Below are positions 28,963-37,927 of a DNA stretch of 64,000 nt, piece by piece. A program made the position numbers and the translations under genes. Position 1 is the stretch's first letter. Every line of letters starts with the position of its first letter. The stretch comes from Chitinophagaceae bacterium (lineage in GTDB: Bacteria > Bacteroidota > Bacteroidia > Chitinophagales > Chitinophagaceae): contig CP065012.1 of assembly GCA_016699815.1 (NCBI GenBank), forward strand, positions 1,984,001 to 2,048,000, in the 5' to 3' direction. The notes beneath the pieces were generated by a model. That model made no database searches. It saw only the letters and a program-made list of their open reading frames with translations, and was not told where the DNA came from.

Positions 28963-29244
28963 ATGAGAGCAAAAGGCATCCTGATTTCATTTGCTAAATT
29001 TTTCTCTATTATTATTTTCACCCTTGTGGCAACATTTATTATGGCAAAGCTATTTCCGCCACCTAAAGGAACAGGATTTGACGGATTGGACTATGTATTG
29101 AAACCAATTTACATGAGCTTATTTTCAGGAGCCATATATTTGGTGTTTTCATTAACCAAAACAAAACACGAAGTAAAATATTTTCTCTTAGCGCTGTTTG
29201 TTAACTTCATGTATGCTGTTCTCCTATTTCTAAATGTGTTTTAA
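28963..29244 (+). CDS. Small integral membrane protein
   Basis: 93 residues with three likely membrane helices: about 9-29, 50-66 and 72-92. A 'LFPPPKGTGFDGLDYV' loop lies between the first two. No family recognised. It starts 18 bp after the OmpA-family gene, so it is likely the last gene of the surface operon. A weak hairpin at 29435-29452 lies downstream. Confidence 0.6.
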   Translation: MRAKGILISFAKFFSIIIFTLVATFIMAKLFPPPKGTGFDGLDYVLKPIYMSLFSGAIYLVFSLTKTKHEVKYFLLALFVNFMYAVLLFLNVF

Positions 29245-29434
29245 GAATGAATAAATATTTTTCAATGAATATAACTTTAACTCACCGTACTAAATGCAGG
29301 GACTGATGTTTTTTTGAGTGTGGTTCGTTGTCCAAATTGATAATAATCTTGATACGACATCTCTTTGCATAGGAAGAAAGGCATCCGGTAATTTTGGTAT
29401 TGCCAATATTGTGGTTTGATATTGGAGTAATCAG

Positions 29435-29460
29435 TCCCGGTAGCTATCGGGATTCTTATT
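29435..29460 (+). terminator. Weak hairpin terminator
   Basis: TCCCG (29435-29439) pairs with CGGGA (29448-29452), extendable with a G-T pair, then TTCTTATTATTT. The T tract is interrupted, so this is a modest candidate for the end of the surface operon. Confidence 0.4.
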
Positions 29461-29666
29461 ATTTATCTTTAGCAATAAATATTAAATAGATATTTACCGC
29501 CAGTAACACATAAAAACATTAAATAAAAATATTATCTGAAGTAGAAAAAGTATATCTTTCTTTTGTACTAATGGTTAAGGATAAATTTGTTATATACACT
29601 CCCATTTGCTTTTTCATTTTTCCAAAAATACGGTAAATAAATAAGGACTAAGTTATCCTTATTTAA

Positions 29667-29674
29667 TAGCTTTG
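29667..29674 (+). promoter_or_regulatory. Putative -7 element for the NMO-like gene
   Basis: TAGCTTTG fits TAnnTTTG, 126 bp before the ATG. No clear -33 element. Confidence 0.28.
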
Positions 29675-29800
29675 TAACTGGTTTTCCCGGGTTACCCGGT
29701 TTTCATTATAAAACAGTGCTTTTTTTTTGAAAAAGAAAAATTACTATTGGCATAAAAAGACGTTTATTAAAATAATCTATTATCAACACTTATACTGATT

Positions 29801-31618
29801 ATGAGTTCAAATCCGCACCAATTCCATATTCCGGTTATGGGCCTGGCCTTTACCATTGATTCTCCTGTAAAAGTTGCACAATATGGCATATCCTCTGTTA
29901 TTTCAATAATGGAAGACAGGCTTATAGAAATGATGCGGAAGCATTATTATGCTTATATAAATGAGCAATTTTTACCTATATCAACCAAAGAGGAAAATTA
30001 CCGTGAGAAAAGAATCACAGACTATTTAAATTTAGTAAGCAGGATTGTATTGGAACAAATAGAAAAATTGAGAAATTCAGTATTTGAAGCCGGCTCAGAA
30101 ATAGTGAAATATTTTGAAATGCTGCCAGATAACAGCCTGGTGAAACAACTGTACAGGCAAATGCAGGATACAGAAGAGGGAATAAAAAAAACGGAGCTTG
30201 AAAATAAGCTTAGAAATACTATTACACCCGGAGGCATTGATGTTAACATCATGACCAAGTTAGATAAAAATAATTTTACCAGGGAAGGCACATTAATAGA
30301 AAACGGGTCAGATGCAATTTCAGCATTAAGAGGTTATGCAAAAAGTAGACTTAATAACTCTTCGCTTGTTTTATCTGCCGGAATGAACCCACGTTTATTT
30401 AATTACATAGACCAGTTCAGGGAGTTTGAGGCAAAAGGCCCCGGCCAGTTTGAAAAGAAAATTGTAATAAAAGTGAGTGACTACCGCTCAGCCCTGATAC
30501 AGGGAAAGTATTTGGCCAAAAAAGGAATTTGGGTGAGCGAATTCAGAATTGAATCGGGCTTGAACTGCGGCGGCCATGCTTTTGCCACCGATGGATATTT
30601 GATGGGACCAATACTTGAAGAATTTAAATTAAAAAGAAATGAACTCACTACAACATTGTTTGAAATATACAACAAAGCCCTGGATGCTAAATCCTGCATC
30701 ACTTTCAGCGAACCACATCCTATAAAAATAAGTGCCCAGGGAGGAATTGGCACTTATGAGGAGCACCAATTTTTGTGCAATTATTATAGAGTGGATAGTA
30801 CAGGTTGGGGCTCTCCGTTTTTATTAGTGCCAGAAGCAACTACTGTAGATGATGATACGTTACGTTTATTACAAAAAGCCGAAAAGAAAGATATTTATTT
30901 AAGTAACAACTCCCCGCTTGGAGTTCCATTTCATTATTTAAACGGCACAAGCTCTGATTACCAAAAAAAGGAGCGAATTTCAAAAAAATTCCCAGGCAGT
31001 CCTTGTACTGAAAAGCATTTGGTGAACAATACTGAATTTACTGAAGAGCCTATTTGTACCGCATCATCTAAGTACCAAAAGTTGAAAATTAATCAATTAA
31101 AATCTCTTATCTTACCTGTAGAACAATATGAATACGAATTACAAAAAGTATTGGATAAAGAATGCTTATGCATAGGTTTAAGCAATTCCGCTTCAATTAG
31201 ATATAAGCAACCATTTTTAAAAAAGCTTACCGATGTTACTATTTGCCCGGGACCCAACATTGCTTATTTTTCAAAAACAGTGTCACTCCGGGAAATGACA
31301 GATCATATTTATGGCAGGGCCAATCTTGTAACGGATAATAACAGGGCACATGTATTTATAAACGAACTATTTCTTTATATTGATTACCTGGGCAAGTTGG
31401 TTTCTGAAAAGTATGTATTAATAGATAAAAAAAAGGGAAAATATTTTACCGAATTTTATAACCAGTTAATTAGCGGTATTGAGTATTACAGAAAATTGAG
31501 TATTACAGAAAATGGGCTTTCCGATCCAGGAAATTGTAATTTTAGAAATCTATTAGATGAGGCAGAGCATCAATTAAAGGCAATATTTGAAAGTAGGCTT
31601 GAAAATATTCCCCATTAA
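29801..31618 (+). CDS. Nitronate-monooxygenase-like (FMN TIM-barrel) protein, 605 aa
   Basis: Not a textbook member, but the order of motifs fits an NMO/PfaD-type FMN barrel. The start is 'HIPVMGLAFTIDSPVKVAQYG' with 'ISSVIS'; 'SGLNCGGHAF' sits where NMOs have the EAGGH loop; 'IKISAQGGIGTYEEHQF' and 'GWGSPFLLVPEA' match the phosphate-binding 'AAGGI...G..FL.TPEA' region. About 200 extra residues follow, with several cysteines ('KECLCIGLSNSA', 'CPGPNIAY') and no known domain. Cytoplasmic: no signal or membrane helix. Standalone gene, convergent with the T9SS-protein gene. Substrate unknown. Confidence 0.55.
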   Translation: MSSNPHQFHIPVMGLAFTIDSPVKVAQYGISSVISIMEDRLIEMMRKHYYAYINEQFLPISTKEENYREKRITDYLNLVSRIVLEQIEKLRNSVFEAGSEIVKYFEMLPDNSLVKQLYRQMQDTEEGIKKTELENKLRNTITPGGIDVNIMTKLDKNNFTREGTLIENGSDAISALRGYAKSRLNNSSLVLSAGMNPRLFNYIDQFREFEAKGPGQFEKKIVIKVSDYRSALIQGKYLAKKGIWVSEFRIESGLNCGGHAFATDGYLMGPILEEFKLKRNELTTTLFEIYNKALDAKSCITFSEPHPIKISAQGGIGTYEEHQFLCNYYRVDSTGWGSPFLLVPEATTVDDDTLRLLQKAEKKDIYLSNNSPLGVPFHYLNGTSSDYQKKERISKKFPGSPCTEKHLVNNTEFTEEPICTASSKYQKLKINQLKSLILPVEQYEYELQKVLDKECLCIGLSNSASIRYKQPFLKKLTDVTICPGPNIAYFSKTVSLREMTDHIYGRANLVTDNNRAHVFINELFLYIDYLGKLVSEKYVLIDKKKGKYFTEFYNQLISGIEYYRKLSITENGLSDPGNCNFRNLLDEAEHQLKAIFESRLENIPH

Positions 31619-31682
31619 TTTATTCCCGGCAGTTGCATAATTTAATACCCGAGGATATTCTAAGTATGCCTAAAATAAAAAA

Positions 31683-31709
31683 GAAAAAATACCCGGAAAA
31701 ACTTCCGGG
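31683..31709 (-). terminator. Intrinsic terminator after the T9SS repeat protein
   Basis: Stem CCCGGAA (31692-31698) / TTCCGGG (31703-31709), 4-nt loop. The A run at 31683-31689 is a T run on the minus strand, downstream of the gene ending at 31741. Confidence 0.78.
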
Positions 31710-31740
31710 CATTAGTATGAAGAAGAACTAGAGAAAATAT

Positions 31741-32682
31741 TTATTGTTTTACAAAACGTATGGATTCCTGCTTGTTGGAATAATAGATGGTTAAAATGTA
31801 TGTGCCTTTGGCCAAAGATTGAACAGCAATTTGCACTTGTTGCTCGCCGGTAGCAGTTCCTTTATACACTTGGCTTCCTTTGCTGTCGGAAATACTAATT
31901 TCTACTTTTTCTGCAGCAGCAATGCCGCTCATTTTTAAATGGAGCAGGTGGGCTGTTGGGTTAGGAAAAAGTGTAAAAATGGTTTTCCCTTTATCGGTTA
32001 CCCTTAGCATCACTATGTTGCTTAACTTTTCAATGCCGTCAATATCAATTATTCGCAAGCGATAATAATTATCACCTAATGAAGGCGCTGCATCTGTAAA
32101 ACGGTATTGATTAGTTTGGGAAGTTCCGTTTCCTTTTGCATCCTGTTTGTTTATCAAGTTGTAATTCCTTGTATCTATGGAGCGTTCGAGCCTGTAGTGT
32201 GCTACATTTATTTCATTAACCGTTTGCCATTGGAGTAAGTGGCCATCATTTACTTTTTTACCGGTAAAAGAAATTAAATCAACGGGCAAAGGGTTGAGTG
32301 GGTAATAAATATTTGCCCAGCCATCTCCCTGTCCGCCATGGTTGAGTGTGCTATCGGTGATTTGCACATATTTTATTGTTGTAAACCCATCTCCTATGCT
32401 GCCTAAGTTGAGTGTGCTATCGGTTGCCTGCAAATAGTTACTTAGGGCAAACCCATCTCCATTGCCTCCACGGCTTAAAGTACCATCTGTAGATTGTATA
32501 TAAAGAGTAGCAGCAAACCCATCTCCGTTGCCACCATGCACCAGTGTGCTGGTAGTAGCTTGTGCATAATTGTTTACCGCTAAGCCATCTCCGTTTCCCC
32601 CAAAAAATATAAAGGGATTGTTTTGTGCACAGATACTTTCTATTGCAATAAGACAAAGTATCATAATCAGAATTTTTTTCAT
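31741..32682 (-). CDS. T9SS-sorted secreted protein with five 22-residue GGNGDG repeats
   Basis: 313 residues. Signal peptide about 1-19, then five tandem repeats of 22 residues starting at residue 28, each opening with G-G-N-G-D-G or a variant (GSIGDG and GGQGDG in the last two). A linker follows ('LPVDLISFTGKKVNDGHLLQW', common just before T9SS tails), then a type A sorting domain ('TLFPNPTAHLLHLKM', 'GTYILTIYY', 'ESIRFVKQ'). It should be exported by type IX secretion and fixed to or released from the surface. The D-x-G glycine loops could bind calcium; inferred. It lies 25 bp after the SUMF1-type gene, so probably cotranscribed. Confidence 0.85.
   Translation of the reverse strand: MKKILIMILCLIAIESICAQNNPFIFFGGNGDGLAVNNYAQATTSTLVHGGNGDGFAATLYIQSTDGTLSRGGNGDGFALSNYLQATDSTLNLGSIGDGFTTIKYVQITDSTLNHGGQGDGWANIYYPLNPLPVDLISFTGKKVNDGHLLQWQTVNEINVAHYRLERSIDTRNYNLINKQDAKGNGTSQTNQYRFTDAAPSLGDNYYRLRIIDIDGIEKLSNIVMLRVTDKGKTIFTLFPNPTAHLLHLKMSGIAAAEKVEISISDSKGSQVYKGTATGEQQVQIAVQSLAKGTYILTIYYSNKQESIRFVKQ
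32272..32601 (-). repeat. Five 66-bp coding repeats
   Basis: A 66-bp period inside the T9SS protein gene, one repeat per 22-residue unit. The motif AACCCATCTCC recurs on the plus strand in three of them, and close variants occur in the others. Confidence 0.8.
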
Positions 32683-32707
32683 TACCTGGTTTTAAAGTTT
32701 GAAAAAA

Positions 32708-34114
32708 TTATTCTGCTGTACGCACACCACGGCCACCTCCGCCAGCTAGCCTGCTGTTATTATAGTAGGTCATATAGTTTACCCTGCTTGAAATTGAGGC
32801 ATAGCTATAATAAAAAGAGCTTTGGCCATAATGGTCCCCACGGTAACCATAAAATCCGGGGCTGCTATTATACCATTCGGCAACATCAAAATTTTGAGTA
32901 GCGCCACCTAAGTTACCATCGCCATGTTTACTTATAAATGTCCTTCCCGGAACATCGGCGCTTACAACTATTTCATAAATATTTCCGCTCATTTCCATAA
33001 TGCCATAAAAAGATCCTCCACTGCTTTGCCTTGTGGAAGTGCTTGTAGCCAAAGCGCCACAACGTATAGGATATGAATTGTTATATCCAATATTTCCACT
33101 AGCCCAGGTTTCTGTACTTAAGCCAATATCGGTAGGCGTTTGTACAAATTCAATAGTAGTATTTCCCCAGGCATATTCGTTGGGTACAGGTGCCTGATTG
33201 GCGCCTCGGCATGCTTTCTCATATTCCAGTTCGGTCATTGGCCTTAAAGCACTCCAGTCTAATAAGGACAATACATCATCGTTACTAAGACTATTCATTG
33301 CACGCTCTGGCTGGTTGGGTACTAAAGCAGGATGGCTGCCTGTAGTAAATGCACTTGGGGTACGGGTAGTTGCTGTAGCTGCATCAAGTGTATTTAAAAA
33401 ATCGGCATATTGCTGCTGGCTTATTTCGTATTTCATGCACCAAAAGCTATTAAAACCTTTGGGATAAAGTGCAGGTATTGTACCATTTTGTAAAGTGCCC
33501 GAAGCAGAAAAAAGGTCGGAAGCTAATGTGCCTACTGTTAACGCATTTTCTGATGTTACATTAAAGCATGTATCTTTGTCGCCCCTGCGTAAATGGTACG
33601 GCTCGGTTCCATTGCTGCCTAAATAAAATGAACCTTGTGGAACATAAACCACTTCTACGGCAAAAAGTTTTATTTCTACACTGTCATTATCTGCCACTCC
33701 ATCTGCGCCATAGTTCCAGCGTAGCTGTGCGCCAGTCCAATTGATATTTCCATTACCTACTGCATTTCGGTAAATAAAAATTCCTTTGCCATCGGATGGG
33801 GTGCTTATAGTGCTGCCAGAAGGCTCTGTGTGGCCCGATGCTCCGGCTGTGCCCGGGCTTACATAATTAAAAGTAGCATGTTGCCACGCATACGTATTTT
33901 TTTTACGAAATTTTACAAAAATCCAGCAACCATCATAGTTGCTTTCATTGGTAACTGTTCGCCATGAGTTTTCCCAGGCAATATCAAATTTTACCATGCT
34001 GTAATGCAGGGATGTGTTTTGGCTGCCCACAGAAACATTTGCGGTGGTTACGTTATTTGCTATAGACAAATGTGTCATAATAACAAATGATAAAAAAGTG
34101 AATAGCTTCTTCAT
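32708..34114 (-). CDS. SUMF1 / formylglycine-generating-enzyme-fold secreted protein
   Basis: 468 residues. Signal about 1-19. A beta-sandwich N domain of about 150 residues is followed by an FGE-sulfatase (SUMF1) fold: 'VVYVPQGSFYLGSNG', 'FWCMKYEISQQQYADFLNTL', 'RPMTELEYEKACRGA', 'GNIYEIVVSA' and the end 'RLAGGGGRGVRTAE'. The catalytic cysteine pair of true FGE is not evident, so it is probably a binding or non-FGE member. It is upstream of, and likely cotranscribed with, the repeat protein, and might modify or accompany it; inferred. Confidence 0.82.
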   Translation of the reverse strand: MKKLFTFLSFVIMTHLSIANNVTTANVSVGSQNTSLHYSMVKFDIAWENSWRTVTNESNYDGCWIFVKFRKKNTYAWQHATFNYVSPGTAGASGHTEPSGSTISTPSDGKGIFIYRNAVGNGNINWTGAQLRWNYGADGVADNDSVEIKLFAVEVVYVPQGSFYLGSNGTEPYHLRRGDKDTCFNVTSENALTVGTLASDLFSASGTLQNGTIPALYPKGFNSFWCMKYEISQQQYADFLNTLDAATATTRTPSAFTTGSHPALVPNQPERAMNSLSNDDVLSLLDWSALRPMTELEYEKACRGANQAPVPNEYAWGNTTIEFVQTPTDIGLSTETWASGNIGYNNSYPIRCGALATSTSTRQSSGGSFYGIMEMSGNIYEIVVSADVPGRTFISKHGDGNLGGATQNFDVAEWYNSSPGFYGYRGDHYGQSSFYYSYASISSRVNYMTYYNNSRLAGGGGRGVRTAE

Positions 34115-34324
34115 ACTTAAAAATTTTTTTGATTTGTAAATTCTGCCACTAAGGCATACTGGTTAGAATTTTAAGGTGTTTTATACAGGTTTTTTGCCAT
34201 TCAAAAGTCATGCAATTCAATGGCATATACAATGGGCTGAGAAGCCCAATTTTTATTTGTAATTTGGGAACAAAAAAGTTGCCGATGGTATTTGCAGCTT
34301 AAATAATGTAATAGGGAAGCTGGT

Positions 34325-34972
34325 TTAAATTAATCCTTCTCTCCTTGCTTTTTCAATTAGTTCAATACGGTTTTGCGCCTGGAGTTTTTTGTATATATTT
34401 TCAATATGCCTTTTAACAGTAAAGGGGGAAATAAATAAATTTTCTGCAATGTTTTTGTTCGTATGCCCTTTGCTGAGTTGTTCCAATATTTCGGTTTCCC
34501 TGTCCGAAAGGAGCGGTACATCCTGCTTTGAAAAATATTTTATATGGGCTGCGTTTTTTAATAACTGCAATGCTTTTATGGCAATAGAAGGAGACATTAC
34601 CGAGCCTCCATTTAATGTATCGGTTATTGTTTCGTAAATTTTTTCTGCTTTGGTATCTTTCAGTATGTAGCTGTCGGCGCCTGCTTTTATGGCATTAAAA
34701 ATATAGTCATCATCATCGTAAATAGTAATCATTACAATTTTAACCTGCGGATATTGCTTTTTTATTTTTTCTGTTGCATCAATTCCGTTCATTTCCGGCA
34801 TTTCAATGTCCATCAGCAGTATATCTATTTCGCTACTGGTTTCAATGTTTTCAATTGCTTCCTTGCCATTTTTTGCTGTATGTTTTAAAATAATATCAGG
34901 AAAAGCAGAGAGTTTTTCTTTGAGCGTATTTAGGGCAATATTATTGTCTTCCGCAATAGCAATGTTTATCAT
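34325..34972 (-). CDS. Response regulator, NarL/FixJ (LuxR) family
   Basis: 216 residues from the ATG at 34972 (MINIAIAEDNN), which I prefer to an ATG 6 codons upstream because it avoids overlap with the kinase gene. The receiver domain has acidic residues 'AEDN' and the phosphoacceptor aspartate in 'ILLMDIEMPEMNG' (about residue 55). A LuxR HTH follows at the end ('LSDRETEILEQLSKGHTNKNIAENLF'). Directly follows its kinase. Confidence 0.93.
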   Translation of the reverse strand: MINIAIAEDNNIALNTLKEKLSAFPDIILKHTAKNGKEAIENIETSSEIDILLMDIEMPEMNGIDATEKIKKQYPQVKIVMITIYDDDDYIFNAIKAGADSYILKDTKAEKIYETITDTLNGGSVMSPSIAIKALQLLKNAAHIKYFSKQDVPLLSDRETEILEQLSKGHTNKNIAENLFISPFTVKRHIENIYKKLQAQNRIELIEKARREGLI

Positions 34973-34973
34973 A

Positions 34974-36887
34974 TTAAAACAGTATTTCAATGAAGTAAGT
35001 AGTGCCTTTACCTTCGCTGGTTTCCACTTTTAGGCTGCCGTTTATTTCGGCAACCCTGTTTTGTATATTGGAAAGCCCGTAGGATTTATTTTTAAGTTTT
35101 TCAAAGTCAAAACCAGTTCCGTTGTCGGCAATTTTTATAGCCAGTAGTTTTTCTTTTTGGGTAATGTCAATGAGTATTTCTTTTGCCGTAGAATATTTTA
35201 TGGCATTCGTAATAATTTCCTGCACGGCCCTAAAGAGGTTAATTGCCTGCCTGGAGCTAAGCAGGTAGTTTTCGGGCGCCTCAAAGTTAAAGTGAAACTG
35301 CATGGTTTCCTTTGCTTCTGCGGCATGGTTGATATAATTCAAAATTTTTACCTTTAAATCGTCAAGAAAAATTTCTTTGGAATTGAGTACCCACAGTGTA
35401 TTACGTAATTCGGTTATGGAATTTTCTGAAAACTCAGCAAGCGTATTTATTTTTTTGTTTATGGTAGCATTTAGTTGAGCAGATAAATTTTTCAATCCAT
35501 CTAAAATAGAATTGATGAATGTAAGTTGTGCACCAATGCTGTCGTGCAGGTCACGGGAAATAGCCAGGCGTTGCTGCTGTATTTGTGATTGTGCCTGCTC
35601 CTGTAATAATTGATTTTCTAACTGTAATTTATTTTCAATAAAACTGGCCTTTACCTTTTGGTTTCTTAATACAATTATGCCAATAAACAAGGCGCATCCT
35701 AAAGCAATGAGCCATAAATTTTTTTGCCTGGAGATTAGCTTGTTTTCTGCAATTTGAAGGTTTGCATTGGCTAATTCTTTTTCTTTTTTATGGGTTTCAA
35801 AAAGTATATTATACTCGGCTATGGATTGCTCGCCTTTTTCGTTAATGAATTTTTTATACTGCTCAATGTAAGCTTCTTTTGCATCCAATGCTTTTTGCAG
35901 CTTGCCCTGTTTTTGGTACAATGCAGCTAATGCATGGCTGCCTTTTAATGCATTGTTCAATTGCTTGCTTTCGGTAAAAATTTTTATGGCCTCTTTTAAA
36001 TAATTTTCAGCAATGATAAACTTGCTTTCTGCTGTTGCTACTTCCGCAAGGTTAATGTATGTGTCGGCAATCCACGCAGGATTATTCAATTGCTTATCTA
36101 TCTTTAGGTTTTCTTTAAAATAGTAATTGGCTTGGTTATAATCTTTTAGAAAAAATAAATTACACCTTGCCAGGTTATCCTGGAAACTTGTTTTAACTAA
36201 AGTGTTGCCTATTTTATCGGCTATGGCTATTCCTCTTTTGTCAATTTCCATTGCTTTGGTAAAATTGCCCGATTGAGCCTCAACATTGGCTAAAGTATGT
36301 AGCGTAATAAGGTAAGACCGGGAGGTATCATTATTTTTCAATAGTTCAAAAACCTTATTTATGGCATCTTTTGCTTTGTCAAAATCTTCCTTCTCCTGAT
36401 AAAGTTGGGCCAAAATTGTATAGGTGCCGGAAAGGCGCAGGGTATCTTTTCTTGCTTCGTTATTGGTTATGGATTGATGTAAATCGAGTAATGCTTTTGG
36501 ATAATTGCCTAAACTTTTATTGGCTGTTCCCATTCCCTGTAAGGCATAATCTGCCAGCAAGCTGGATGAATCCACAAGTTGCAATGCATTTTCGTAGTAA
36601 GATAAAGAAAGTTGAAGGCTTGCTTTTTTTAGATAAATGCTTCCTTTAATTAGCTCCTTTTTGGCCTGGTAATCTTTTTTTAGTGTTGTTAGGGAATCCA
36701 ACGATGAAAAATATTTTTCTGCACTATCAATGGCAAAACTTTTTTGCACTACAACTTTTTCAAAAAGACTTTGAATGAGTGTTTCTGCAGTTCCCGGGTA
36801 AGGATTTTTACTAATCTTTTCATTGTTTTTATTGCAGGATAATAAGCCAAAATAAAATATACAAAATAGCAAATATGTTTTACGCAT
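34974..36887 (-). CDS. Sensor histidine kinase with TPR sensor region (HisKA_3 type)
   Basis: 637 residues. A lipoprotein-like N terminus ('FGLLSCNKN') precedes about 350 residues of TPR helices. One membrane helix follows ('LWLIALGCALFIGIIVL', about 393-409), then a coiled coil. The HisKA_3 phosphoacceptor is 'ISRDLHDSIGAQL', and the ATPase has N ('NAIKYST') and G boxes ('DNGTGFDFE', 'YGLSNIQNR'). Periplasmic TPRs with a cytoplasmic kinase is a common Bacteroidota layout. It pairs with the next gene. The signal is unknown. Confidence 0.92.
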   Translation of the reverse strand: MRKTYLLFCIFYFGLLSCNKNNEKISKNPYPGTAETLIQSLFEKVVVQKSFAIDSAEKYFSSLDSLTTLKKDYQAKKELIKGSIYLKKASLQLSLSYYENALQLVDSSSLLADYALQGMGTANKSLGNYPKALLDLHQSITNNEARKDTLRLSGTYTILAQLYQEKEDFDKAKDAINKVFELLKNNDTSRSYLITLHTLANVEAQSGNFTKAMEIDKRGIAIADKIGNTLVKTSFQDNLARCNLFFLKDYNQANYYFKENLKIDKQLNNPAWIADTYINLAEVATAESKFIIAENYLKEAIKIFTESKQLNNALKGSHALAALYQKQGKLQKALDAKEAYIEQYKKFINEKGEQSIAEYNILFETHKKEKELANANLQIAENKLISRQKNLWLIALGCALFIGIIVLRNQKVKASFIENKLQLENQLLQEQAQSQIQQQRLAISRDLHDSIGAQLTFINSILDGLKNLSAQLNATINKKINTLAEFSENSITELRNTLWVLNSKEIFLDDLKVKILNYINHAAEAKETMQFHFNFEAPENYLLSSRQAINLFRAVQEIITNAIKYSTAKEILIDITQKEKLLAIKIADNGTGFDFEKLKNKSYGLSNIQNRVAEINGSLKVETSEGKGTTYFIEILF

Positions 36888-37007
36888 TTAGTTTTCATTA
36901 ACTAAAACAATACTACTCATTTTTTTGTTAAATCAACCAGCCCGGTGCTTAAAATTATACTCCTGATTTAAGATTTTTTTTAATTAAAGACATAAAATAC
37001 CCGTATT

Positions 37008-37418
37008 TTATATTAACCATATTATTTCCGGTGGATTTCCCCAATTTGAAGGCACTTTGTTAGAAACTAATAAAGCGAAATCAGAAGTAATACTTCCAAG
37101 GTACTGAACGGGATATTTGTAAACAATTTTTTTAATCTTATAAAACCTTAATGCATAAGCGCACATAATACAAGGCTCATGCGTAGTAACTAAAATACAG
37201 TTTGACAGGTCGTTGGTATGTAGTTTTTCTATGGCAAATCTAATGGCTTCTATTTCTGCATGGCAGGTAATATCGTTTTTACTGTGAGCTGCTTCTTCTG
37301 CTTTGCTGATAATAGTATGGTCTTTAATTATCATTGCGCCTACTGGCGAATTTCCTTTTAAAGCAGCATTTTTCCCTAATGCTTCACATTGCCGCATAAA
37401 AGAAATGTATTCTTCCAT
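37008..37418 (-). CDS. Nucleoside deaminase (CMP/dCMP/guanine deaminase family)
   Basis: 136 residues with the zinc deaminase signature: 'CHAEIEAIRFA' (H-x-E) and 'THEPCIMCAYAL' (P-C-x-x-C). The length fits single-domain guanine, cytidine or tRNA-adenosine deaminases. The sequence is not enough to fix the base. A standalone minus-strand gene, 120 bp before the kinase gene start. Confidence 0.83.
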   Translation of the reverse strand: MEEYISFMRQCEALGKNAALKGNSPVGAMIIKDHTIISKAEEAAHSKNDITCHAEIEAIRFAIEKLHTNDLSNCILVTTHEPCIMCAYALRFYKIKKIVYKYPVQYLGSITSDFALLVSNKVPSNWGNPPEIIWLI

Positions 37419-37596
37419 GTTTTTTTTTCAAAGTTATTGTAATTAATTATTGGGTGCATAATTTAAAGGAAATTTACCTCACCATGTTTTTTTTGTTATG
37501 ATTATTTATTAAAAGAATAAAACAGGCGCAGGAAATATAGTGAACGCCTTTTTGTACCTTTAGCTAATTGATTTCTTAACTAAAAATTTTTTTATT

Positions 37597-37824
37597 ATGG
37601 ATACCTGGTTAACCACTTTAATTACGGCAACACCACAGGAAGGATATGAACTGGCGATTACACTTTCACGCCGTGGCGTTAAATATACCCAGCCCGATGC
37701 AGAAGTATTGCAAAAACTTAGGCCACAATATGCTAATGATCCTAATGCTCTTACTGCTGCTTCGCAGGTGATTGCTATTAATTTTCAAACGGTTGCTGCG
37801 GCAAATAATTACTGGAAAAAGTAA
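37597..37824 (+). CDS. Small conserved-looking hypothetical protein
   Basis: 75 residues, probably cytoplasmic, no signal or membrane helix. The reading frame has normal codon use. It starts at 37597 after an AT-rich leader with TACCTTTA (near the -7 consensus) about 40 bp upstream. It lies 103 bp before the large sensor kinase gene. No family recognised. Confidence 0.5.
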   Translation: MDTWLTTLITATPQEGYELAITLSRRGVKYTQPDAEVLQKLRPQYANDPNALTAASQVIAINFQTVAAANNYWKK

Positions 37825-37927
37825 AATTTGTAAAGCAAGGTGCCTGATTTTTTTTAATATCTTTTGAATTAACTTGAACGAAATAGTGGAGTGTTGAGCT
37901 GTAAAGTGTATTTGTTAAACCTTAAGC

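Larger units (their letters stand above)
29245..29800. other. Intergenic region, 556 bp
   Basis: No gene found. It holds the hairpin near 29435-29452 and a putative -7 element at 29667-29674 for the next gene. The rest is AT-rich with no clear structure. Confidence 0.5.
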
